Assembly: GCA_964563855.1 (NCBI GenBank)
Contig: CAZLYU010000074.1
Location: 1 to 12,648, forward strand
Length of the DNA stretch: 12,648 bases
Source of the DNA: JAFGRR01 sp964563855
Lineage (GTDB): Bacteria; Planctomycetota; Phycisphaerae; UBA1845; Fen-1342
Reading direction: 5' to 3'
The notes under the pieces were generated by a model. The model was not told the origin of the DNA, did no database searches, and saw only the letters and a list, made by a program, of their open reading frames with translations. Position numbers and translations under genes: made by a program. Shown piece by piece: positions 1 to 5,923 of this stretch; position 1 is the stretch's first letter; every line of letters starts with the position of its first letter.

Positions 1-301
<301 letters not shown>

Positions 302-316
302 GGCTGCGGGCCTCGG

Positions 317-348
317 CTATGGGTGCGACGCTACGGGTCGCATCATAG
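317..348. other. Stem-loop between alaS and the ABC permease
   Basis: Outer arms CTATG (317-321) and CATAG (344-348) and inner arms TGCGAC (324-329) and GTCGCA (337-342) are perfectly complementary, separated by GG on one side and T on the other, around a 7-base loop. That is 11 base pairs in 32 bases. It could end transcripts from the upstream permease, fold in a leader, or be an operator over the alaS promoter. No T-run follows on either strand. No T-box specifier structure is evident. Confidence 0.5.
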
Positions 349-369
349 CGGGCGCGCGGCCCGGCGCAA
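342..369 (-). promoter_or_regulatory. Possible alaS promoter
   Basis: On the minus strand TATGAT (347-342, five of six matches to the sigma-70 -10 box) is preceded after 16 bases by TTGCGC (369-364, three of six matches to the -35 box). Transcription would start near 335, giving a leader of about 34 bases before the alaS ATG with CGAGG inside it. The -10 box overlaps the outer arm of the stem-loop at 317-348. The -35 match is weak; only the -10 part is persuasive. Confidence 0.35.
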
Positions 370-390
370 GCGAGCGCGGCGGTTTGGCTC

Positions 391-404
391 CGGCGCCTAC
401 GCCG
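391..404 (-). terminator. Stem-loop around the ABC permease stop codon
   Basis: Arms CGGCG (391-395) and CGCCG (400-404) enclose the loop CCTA, which on the minus strand is TAGG and contains the stop codon of the permease (399-397). The stem is only 5 base pairs and no T-run follows, so termination is a guess; it is listed because similar structures sit at the other minus-strand stops. Confidence 0.25.
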
Positions 405-1659
405 CGCGCAGCCAGCGGCCGAGTTCGCGCAGCGTGGGCGGCTTGCCGTACATGAGCACGCCGACGCGGAAGATCTTCGCGGCGAGCCAGATCATCGCGA
501 CCACCGTCACCCACAGCAGCGCCTGTGTGGCCAGGATCTGCCAGAGCGGCGTCCCGGGGTCGGCGCTGAGGCGCAGGATCATGACAAAGGGCGTGATCAG
601 CGGGACAAAGCTGAGGCTCACGCTGAGCGGCGACTGCGGGTGCTCGACCAGTGGGAACCAGAGGATCATGGGAATGATGGTCACCAGGCTGACCGGGAAG
701 GTCATGCTCTGGGCTTCCTTGAGCGTGTTGCACGCGGCGCCGATGCCGCCGAGCAGGGCGGCGAACATGAGAAATCCGGGGATGAAATAGATGAGCGCAT
801 AGAACAGGTTCATCTCGGTCACGAGATAGGCCATGTCTTGCGAGCGGGCGCCAAGGTAGGCGGTGGCGCCCCAGATGGTGAGCAGCAGCAGACCGACGCC
901 GACGAGCCCCAGAATCTTGCCCGCCATCAGTTGCAGCGGGCTGACCGCGGACAGCAGCACTTCAACCACCCGCGTGCTCTTTTCTTCGATGAGGCTGGTG
1001 AGCAGGCTTTGGCTGATGCCGAAGGTGCCCATGAACATCAGGAACATGAAGGCGAACGGCGTCATGAGTTGGGCCACCATGTTGCCGGTCGACTCTTCGC
1101 CGGTGCCGACGTCGAGCGAACGCAGACCGGGTGCGCTCGCCTGTATCGCGAGCACGGCGTTGGGGTCGATCGGCGGGTCGGCCATCTGCAATCGCGCAAC
1201 CGCGAACGCTTGACGCACGACATTGCGCACCTGACGCGTCGCGGTCAGCTGCGCGTCTTTCCGCGCCAGCAACGGACCCGTCGGTTCGTTGGGGTCCGCG
1301 GGAAAATCGAGCGCGCCGGCCGGCAGTTCGAGATAGGCGTAAAGCTCGCCCGCTTCGATCTGCTGCGCGAGCACGTTCGGGTCATCCGTGTTGGGGTCGA
1401 CGACTTCGAACGTGCTGTTCGGATTGGCCGCGTTGTGGGCGGCGAATCGCTTGATCAACTCGGCTTCGAGAACGCCGGTCTCATCGATGATCGCGATCTT
1501 GCGGCTCTGTTTCTGCGACTCCGACGCGACGTCCATCACGAGCTCGGAGCCATAGATGAGCCCGATGATGACGGCCGGCAGCAGAATCGTCGTGAGAAAG
1601 AACGCCTTGGTGCGGACCGTCTCGAGAAACTCGCGCCATGCAATCTGCCACACTTTCAC
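397..1659 (-). CDS. ABC exporter permease, NatB / ABC-2 type
   Basis: 420-residue membrane subunit of an ABC-2 exporter, partner of the ATPase encoded just upstream. A first membrane segment (residues about 19 to 40) is followed by a large extracytoplasmic domain (about 45 to 195) and then a block of membrane segments from about 197 to 395. Residues 225-251 (EEKSTRVVEVLLSAVSPLQL, then MAGKILG) form the conserved cytoplasmic loop of the NatB family (COG1668). The start is the GTG at 1659, which overlaps the ATPase stop as GTGA and has a full GGAGGT ribosome-binding site (1671-1666) 6 bases upstream. The extracytoplasmic domain carries four Asp-Pro-Asn tripeptides (residues 88, 93, 122, 165). 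Founding members of the family extrude sodium, but the substrate here cannot be told from sequence. Confidence 0.95.
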   Translation of the reverse strand: MKVWQIAWREFLETVRTKAFFLTTILLPAVIIGLIYGSELVMDVASESQKQSRKIAIIDETGVLEAELIKRFAAHNAANPNSTFEVVDPNTDDPNVLAQQIEAGELYAYLELPAGALDFPADPNEPTGPLLARKDAQLTATRQVRNVVRQAFAVARLQMADPPIDPNAVLAIQASAPGLRSLDVGTGEESTGNMVAQLMTPFAFMFLMFMGTFGISQSLLTSLIEEKSTRVVEVLLSAVSPLQLMAGKILGLVGVGLLLLTIWGATAYLGARSQDMAYLVTEMNLFYALIYFIPGFLMFAALLGGIGAACNTLKEAQSMTFPVSLVTIIPMILWFPLVEHPQSPLSVSLSFVPLITPFVMILRLSADPGTPLWQILATQALLWVTVVAMIWLAAKIFRVGVLMYGKPPTLRELGRWLRAA

Positions 1660-2639
1660 GAGCGCACCTCCGGAACTGCAACGGGATTCGTCGCCATGGC
1701 CCGCGCCGCTTCCGCGGCCGCCGCCTCACCCTCATCCGACTCGACCAGATGTACGAAGATCTCCTGCAGCGTGGGCCGTCGCAGCTCGAACTTCGTCAGG
1801 CGCACGTGCTGCAGCGCGTGTTCGAGCAGCGGCCGCGGGTCGGCGTCTTCCGCCAACTCGACGGTCGCGAGACTATCGACGACGTGGGCCTGCTGCACGA
1901 GGGGGTGCTGGGTCGCCGCCCTCAAATCGCCATCGCCGCCGAGCACCGCGGTGCGCGTGGGGAAAGCGCTGCGCACTTCCTCGAGCGTGCCTTCGATCAG
2001 TTTGCGTCCGCGATTGATCAGCACGAAGCGGTCGCACATCGCTTCGGCCTGCTCCATCACGTGCGTGGAGAAGATGACCGTCACGCCGCGCTGCGGCATC
2101 TCGCGAATGATGCCGGCGAGCATCTCGCGATTGATCGGATCGAGTCCGGAGAACGGCTCGTCGAGGATCACCAGTTCGGGTTCGTGGACGAGCGTGGCGA
2201 CCACCTGCAGCTTCTGTTGCATGCCCTTTGAGAGGGCTTCCACCCGTTTCTTGCGCCACTGCGTGAGGTTGACCCGTTCGAGGCTCTCATCGACGCGCCG
2301 CCGCAGCGCCGCCCCGCTAACGCCTTTGAGCCGCCCGAGATAGCGCAAGATCGTCTCGACGGTCATCTTGCGATACAAGCCGCGCTCTTCGGGCAGATAG
2401 CCGACGCGGTCTTTCACATCGCCGCCGGCGGGCTGACCGAGAATGGTGATGGCTCCCGTATCGGGCGCGATGATGTTCATCGCCATGCGAATGGTGGTCG
2501 ACTTGCCGGCGCCGTTCGGGCCGAGCAGACCGAGCGTCTCGCCGGCATTCACCGTCAGCGACAGATTGTCGACCGCGGTGAAGTCGCCGAAACGCTTGGT
2601 GACGTCGCGTACTTCCAAAGCAGCGGGGGCTTGATTCAC
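1656..2639 (-). CDS. ABC transporter ATP-binding protein, NatA type
   Basis: 327-residue ATPase that powers the exporter formed with the downstream permease. From the chosen start: Walker A GPNGAGKS (40-47), the Q-loop region replaced by YLPEERGLY (81-89) as in the NatA/COG4152 group, signature LSKGMQQKLQ (136-145), Walker B LVILDEP (156-162), and switch histidine 193 in STHVMEQAE. Residues after about 220 resemble the C-terminal DUF4162-type domain of these ATPases. An in-frame ATG at 2813 would add 58 low-complexity residues with no family counterpart. The GTG at 2639-2637 puts LEVRDVTKRFGDF at the usual distance from the N-terminus and has GGAG (2648-2645) 5 bases upstream. Its stop overlaps the permease start by 4 bases, so the two are translationally coupled. 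Confidence 0.96.
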   Translation of the reverse strand: MNQAPAALEVRDVTKRFGDFTAVDNLSLTVNAGETLGLLGPNGAGKSTTIRMAMNIIAPDTGAITILGQPAGGDVKDRVGYLPEERGLYRKMTVETILRYLGRLKGVSGAALRRRVDESLERVNLTQWRKKRVEALSKGMQQKLQVVATLVHEPELVILDEPFSGLDPINREMLAGIIREMPQRGVTVIFSTHVMEQAEAMCDRFVLINRGRKLIEGTLEEVRSAFPTRTAVLGGDGDLRAATQHPLVQQAHVVDSLATVELAEDADPRPLLEHALQHVRLTKFELRRPTLQEIFVHLVESDEGEAAAAEAARAMATNPVAVPEVRS

Positions 2640-2644
2640 GGCAG

Positions 2645-2648
2645 CTCC
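2645..2648 (-). promoter_or_regulatory. Ribosome-binding site fixing the ATPase start
   Basis: GGAG on the minus strand, 5 bases upstream of the GTG at 2639. It supports this start over the in-frame ATG at 2813. Confidence 0.6.
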
Positions 2649-2656
2649 ACTGGCGA

Positions 2657-2672
2657 GGCGCCGCGCGGCGCC
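2657..2672. repeat. Perfect 16-base palindrome in the ATPase leader
   Basis: GGCGCCGCGCGGCGCC equals its own reverse complement; as RNA it would fold with 6-base arms and a 4-base loop. It lies 8 bases upstream of the ATPase ribosome-binding site. A second hairpin, AGCGCC (2685-2690) with GGCGCT (2694-2699), lies next to it. Either could modulate translation or terminate read-through from AbgT. In GC-rich DNA such palindromes can arise by chance. Confidence 0.4.
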
Positions 2673-2700
2673 GGTCGAGTTCGCAGCGCCCGCGGCGCTC

Positions 2701-2727
2701 GGTTCACGGTTCAACGCTCGAGGTTCA
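2701..2727. repeat. Three copies of GGTTCA
   Basis: GGTTCA occurs at 2701-2706, 2708-2713 and 2722-2727; on the minus strand this is TGAACC three times, about 60 to 90 bases upstream of the ATPase start. The 207-base gap 2640-2846 otherwise holds only the palindromes nearby. These copies could be operator half-sites or part of a short dispersed repeat. Confidence 0.4.
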
Positions 2728-2840
2728 GCGGTCGTCACGCCCGGCCCCGGCGGCTCACACCGGTCGCCAAGATAGCCGACGCGGCGGCGAGCGCCGCACC
2801 GATCGGCGTGCAAAGATGTCAGTCGTTGTCGGGGCCGGTC

Positions 2841-2855
2841 GCGGGTCTAACCCGC
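2841..2855 (-). terminator. Stem-loop with the AbgT stop codon as its loop
   Basis: Arms GCGGGT (2841-2846) and ACCCGC (2850-2855) are perfectly complementary. The 3-base loop CTA is, on the minus strand, the TAG stop codon of the AbgT gene. No T-run follows, so it is not a classical intrinsic terminator, but its exact placement suggests a role in ending the transcript or protecting its 3' end. Confidence 0.4.
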
Positions 2856-4745
2856 CGGGCTGTACGTCAGCGGTCCGCCGATACCCAGATCCCAGCCAAA
2901 CGCGACCCACGTCAGCAGCATGATCAGCCACACCACCAGAAACACCATCGAGTAAGGCAGCATCATCGAGATGAGCGTGCCCAGCCCGGCCTTCGGCACA
3001 TACTTCTGAATGTAAACCAGGATGATGATCAGGTACGAATTGAGCGGCGTGATGACGTTGCTGACCGAATCGCCGATGCGATAGGCCGCCTGCGTGAGCT
3101 CCGGACTGATTCCGGCGAGCATGAACATGGGGATGAAGATCGGCGCGAACATCGCGTACTTGGCGGACATCGACCCGATAAACAGATTCGCGACCGCGGT
3201 GACCATGACGAACACCACCAGCAGCACATACGGCGAGAGCTGCGCCGCGACGAGCGCCTGTCCGCCGGTGTGCGCCAAGAGCTGATCGAGATGGGAATAC
3301 TTGAAGTATTCGATGAACTGGCCGGCGAAGAACGCGAGCACGATGATCGGCGCCATCGCGGCCATCGACTCAATCAGCAACTTGGTCAGGCCGCCGGTGC
3401 TGCGAATCATGCCGTTGACGATCCCGAACGCGACGCCCGGCGCCAGGAACACGAAGAAGATGATCGGCTCGATGGCTTCGACCCAGCGATAGAGCGCCGG
3501 CTGCACCGGGTCGTTGCCGTAGAGCGGCCAGTCGGGAACCAGCGCGAGCGCCGCGATCGCCCCCAGTGCGAGCAGGATGATGACGCTTGAGACGGCCAAA
3601 CCGATCGACTCGATCCGCGTCAGCCCCTCCACCTTTCCGCTGGCGTTCGGGTCGGGCCCGCCGTCTTCAACCGACTTCTTGCTGAAGCGGCGATCGACGA
3701 TGGCGTACGTCGTCCACCAGCCCGCGAGGGTGATGACGAACGTGGAGACGAACATGAAGTACCAGTTCGCGGTTGCTTCGACGTTGTAGTCGGGATCGAT
3801 GACGTGCGCCCCGGTGTTGGCGAACTCCGCCAGCATCGGATCGAGCCCGGTCACCAGCAGGTTGGCGTTAAACCCGGCCGACACGCCTGCGAAGACCGCC
3901 GCAACGCCGACCAGCGGCGAGCGCCCGACTGACAGATAGAGCGCCGCGGCGAGCGGCGGCAGCACGACGTACCCCGCGTCCATGCCCAGCGACGACATGA
4001 TGCCGAGGAAGATCATGGCCGGGGTGAGCAGCGAACTCGGTGTCACCAGCGCGAACACCTTGATCGCCGCCGCCAGCAGCCCGGTTCGCTCGGCGACGCC
4101 GATGCCGAGCATACCCACCAGCACCACGCCAAGTGGGGGAAAGTTGATGAAGTTGTCGACCAGGCTGGTGAAGCACCAGTAGATCCCGTCCGCCGTGAGC
4201 AGACTGACGGCTGTAATGGGTTCGGCGGAGGCTTCGTCGCCGCGCAAGACGTAGAGGTCTTCGCTGCGGGTCAGACGCGTGAGCAGCGCGTTCTTGGCGT
4301 CCAGCGATATCTCGATGACGACTGCGGGCAGGTTGGGGTCGCTCGCGGCCGCGTTCGGATCGGTCAGCACGGTGCGCAGTGCGTCGCGCTCGTCCTCAGA
4401 CAGTTTGTGCACTTCGCGCAAGTCGGCGGTCAGCGCCAGCTCCGGCTCGCCCGCTTCGGTGAACCGCGGCGTGATGAGCGGCTCGCCCGTGGGGGCGATC
4501 AGTGCGACCTTGTTGGGGTCGGTCGCGGAGGCGGCGATCATCACCGGCTCAAAGAGCTGCCGCTGCCGTTGCGGCTGCACCGACCACTCCGCTGTAGACG
4601 CGACATGCGAGAGGAGCATCACGACCGCGGCGCCGATCACGAACAGCATCGCGGGGTCGGGCAATCGGTTCCCAATCGCCTCGATCAGGTCGAGCAAGCC
4701 CGATTTGCCGTTGTTCTGTTTTGCGCGAACCTCAGGCGACGCCAT
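2847..4745 (-). CDS. AbgT-family transporter with enlarged first loop
   Basis: 632-residue inner-membrane transporter; the family is usually about 510 residues. Members take up p-aminobenzoyl-glutamate (E. coli AbgT) or export sulfonamides (MtrF, YdaH). Family sequences seen: LPDPAMLFVIG at the first membrane helix (28-38), FPPLGVVLVGMLGIGVAERTGL (202-223), GMDAGYVVLPPLAAALYLSVGR, and AAYRIGDSVSNVITPLNSY (553-571) near the C-terminus. The extra length lies between the first helix and ITAVSLLTADGIYW (177-190): a soluble loop of about 125 residues where relatives have roughly 25. That loop holds three Asp-Pro-Asn tripeptides (76, 129, 136). The start ATG at 4745 has GAGGAGGAG (4759-4751) 5 bases upstream. 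It is divergent from the MalG-type gene. Substrate and direction of transport are unknown. Confidence 0.95.
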   Translation of the reverse strand: MASPEVRAKQNNGKSGLLDLIEAIGNRLPDPAMLFVIGAAVVMLLSHVASTAEWSVQPQRQRQLFEPVMIAASATDPNKVALIAPTGEPLITPRFTEAGEPELALTADLREVHKLSEDERDALRTVLTDPNAAASDPNLPAVVIEISLDAKNALLTRLTRSEDLYVLRGDEASAEPITAVSLLTADGIYWCFTSLVDNFINFPPLGVVLVGMLGIGVAERTGLLAAAIKVFALVTPSSLLTPAMIFLGIMSSLGMDAGYVVLPPLAAALYLSVGRSPLVGVAAVFAGVSAGFNANLLVTGLDPMLAEFANTGAHVIDPDYNVEATANWYFMFVSTFVITLAGWWTTYAIVDRRFSKKSVEDGGPDPNASGKVEGLTRIESIGLAVSSVIILLALGAIAALALVPDWPLYGNDPVQPALYRWVEAIEPIIFFVFLAPGVAFGIVNGMIRSTGGLTKLLIESMAAMAPIIVLAFFAGQFIEYFKYSHLDQLLAHTGGQALVAAQLSPYVLLVVFVMVTAVANLFIGSMSAKYAMFAPIFIPMFMLAGISPELTQAAYRIGDSVSNVITPLNSYLIIILVYIQKYVPKAGLGTLISMMLPYSMVFLVVWLIMLLTWVAFGWDLGIGGPLTYSPAG

Positions 4746-4750
4746 CGCGA

Positions 4751-4759
4751 CTCCTCCTC
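4751..4759 (-). promoter_or_regulatory. Strong ribosome-binding site of the AbgT gene
   Basis: GAGGAGGAG on the minus strand, 5 bases from the ATG at 4745. It is the strongest such site in the window and fixes the start. Confidence 0.7.
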
Positions 4760-4786
4760 GAAAATCGAATTGCGGAGCACTCTGGC

Positions 4787-4831
4787 GGAAACGCGTAGCC
4801 GAAACAAGCGTTGCTCGCTTGTGGCGTTTCC
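4787..4831. repeat. Nested inverted repeat in the AbgT/MalG divergent region
   Basis: Outer arms GGAAACGC (4787-4794) and GCGTTTCC (4824-4831) and inner arms ACAAGCG (4804-4810) and CGCTTGT (4816-4822) are all perfectly complementary, with loop TTGCT, 9 unpaired bases on the left side and one on the right. That is 15 base pairs in 45 bases. It starts 42 bases upstream of the AbgT start and ends 56 bases upstream of the MalG start. Possible roles are a shared operator, a leader RNA structure, or a REP-like dispersed palindrome. Confidence 0.6.
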
Positions 4832-4835
4832 ACAG

Positions 4836-4850
4836 GGTCTGCCGCAGACC
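4836..4850. repeat. Second inverted repeat beside the nested one
   Basis: GGTCTG (4836-4841), loop CCG, CAGACC (4845-4850): a perfect 6-base-pair hairpin (7 pairs on DNA around a single central base). It begins 4 bases after the larger repeat and ends 37 bases before the MalG start, so the two form one structured block. Confidence 0.55.
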
Positions 4851-4875
4851 GCTCGTCCGCCCCGCCGCGACCCGC

Positions 4876-4881
4876 TACGCT
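4876..4881 (+). promoter_or_regulatory. Possible -10 box for a leaderless MalG transcript
   Basis: TACGCT fits the TANNNT pattern and ends 6 bases before the ATG at 4888, so transcription would begin at or next to the start codon. No ribosome-binding site is visible for this gene. The hexamer 17 bases upstream (TCGTCC) matches TTGACA poorly. Confidence 0.25.
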
Positions 4882-4887
4882 TCCCGT

Positions 4888-5736
4888 ATGTCCGCCGGAA
4901 GTTTCACGTCCGACCGCTTGGTCCGCGCTGTCGTCACGTACGGCCTGCTGCTGCTGGTGACGGCGTTCACGCTCGGGCCGTTCATCTGGATGCTGTCCGG
5001 CTCGCTCAGTCCGCAGAGCGAGATTCTCGAGCCCGGGCTGCAGCAGTTCATACCCGAGCAGCCCACGCTGAAGCACTATCTATTTCTGCTGGCGAACGTG
5101 CCCTTCGCCGACTTCTTCATCAACACCGTCTACGTCGCGAGCATGACCGGGCTGGTCACGACGCTGGTGAGCGCGATGGGCGGCTACGCGCTGGCGAAGT
5201 ACGAGTTTCCCGGAAAGCAGATCGTGACCACGATCGTGCTCAGCACCATGCTGCTGCCGCCGGTCGTGCTGCTCGCGCCGTTGTTCGAACTGGTGTTCGC
5301 GTTGCGGCTGATCGACAACTTCTGGGCGCTGATTCTGCCCGGCGCCGCCAGCGGCTTTGGCGTGCTGATCATGCGCCAATACCTCACGACCATTCCGCCC
5401 GCGCTCATCGACGCCGGTCGACTCGACGGCGCGAGCGAGTGGTACATCTTCTGGCGGGTGATCTTGCCGCTCGTGCGGCCCATCCTCAGCGCACTGATGA
5501 TCTTCACGTTTCTGTCGGCGTGGAACGCGTATCTGTGGCCGATGATCGTGCTGCGCAGCGAAGACAACTACCTGCTCACGCTCGCGGTCACCAATGTGGT
5601 CGCATCGATCCACACGCAAGAGTATGGCGTGGTGCTCGCGGGCACGCTGCTGTCGATCACGCCGATCATCCTCTTGTTCCTGGCGATGCAGCGTGAGTTC
5701 ATCAGCGGGCTGACGCTGGGGGCGGTGAAGCAGTAG
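4888..5736 (+). CDS. Carbohydrate ABC importer permease, MalG / AraQ type
   Basis: 282-residue inner-membrane permease, the normal length for MalG-type subunits of CUT1 sugar importers. Membrane segments lie at about 13-35, 78-100, 112-138, 146-165, 200-222 and 248-267. The EAA loop that docks the ATPase is ALIDAGRLDGASEWYIFW (172-189) with RVILP following; the strict EAA is IDA here, but DGAS is intact. The C-terminus QREFISGLTLGAVKQ is typical of MalG relatives. The open frame extends far upstream, but only the ATG at 4888 gives a normal N-terminus. A working importer also needs a binding protein, a MalF-type permease and an ATPase; none is adjacent on either side, so its partners must be elsewhere or it is a remnant. 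No frameshift or internal stop is seen. Confidence 0.93.
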   Translation: MSAGSFTSDRLVRAVVTYGLLLLVTAFTLGPFIWMLSGSLSPQSEILEPGLQQFIPEQPTLKHYLFLLANVPFADFFINTVYVASMTGLVTTLVSAMGGYALAKYEFPGKQIVTTIVLSTMLLPPVVLLAPLFELVFALRLIDNFWALILPGAASGFGVLIMRQYLTTIPPALIDAGRLDGASEWYIFWRVILPLVRPILSALMIFTFLSAWNAYLWPMIVLRSEDNYLLTLAVTNVVASIHTQEYGVVLAGTLLSITPIILLFLAMQREFISGLTLGAVKQ

Positions 5737-5746
5737 GGGTTGACCA

Positions 5747-5777
5747 CGAGGGCGCTGTTCGCGACACACCTCCCTCG
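5747..5777 (+). terminator. Possible terminator after the MalG gene
   Basis: Arms CGAGGG (5747-5752) and CCCTCG (5772-5777) are perfectly complementary and begin 11 bases after the MalG stop; an inner TGT/ACA pairing may extend the stem. There is no T-run. The rest of the 5737-5923 gap shows only a weak -10-like TAGACT (5868-5873) and the ribosome-binding site AAGGG (5912-5916) of the next gene. Confidence 0.3.
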
Positions 5778-5923
5778 GGAACGCTTTCACACGCCACGCG
5801 AGGAACTCAATCGCCAACCGTGCCGCCAGATGCGCCGCTGGCCGCGCCACGACACGCAGGGGCGGGATAGACTGTTTCAGGGATCGGCCGGGCACACTGC
5901 GCTCGCAAGACAAGGGTACGCGC

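Noticed and set aside
302..396. T-box or other amino-acid-responsive leader upstream of alaS
   Set aside because: There is one stem-loop, but no specifier loop, T-box sequence or terminator/antiterminator pair can be seen in the short leader.
640..2343. Long plus-strand open frame of 567 codons
   Set aside because: It is antisense to the ABC permease and ATPase, whose proteins match known families. Its translation is charged and low-complexity with no motif, typical of the complementary strand of GC-rich genes.
2640..2813. Extension of the ATPase to an ATG at 2813
   Set aside because: The added 58 residues are low-complexity, cover the palindromes and TGAACC copies, and have no counterpart in the family; the GTG at 2639 has a proper ribosome-binding site.
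4279..4887. Extension of the MalG-type frame upstream to 4279
   Set aside because: It would run antisense through AbgT and across the divergent promoter region. The normal MalG N-terminus is reached from the ATG at 4888.
4407..5696. Plus-strand frame of 429 codons overlapping AbgT and MalG
   Set aside because: A shadow of two recognised genes in another frame; rich in Arg/His/Ala with no recognisable domain.
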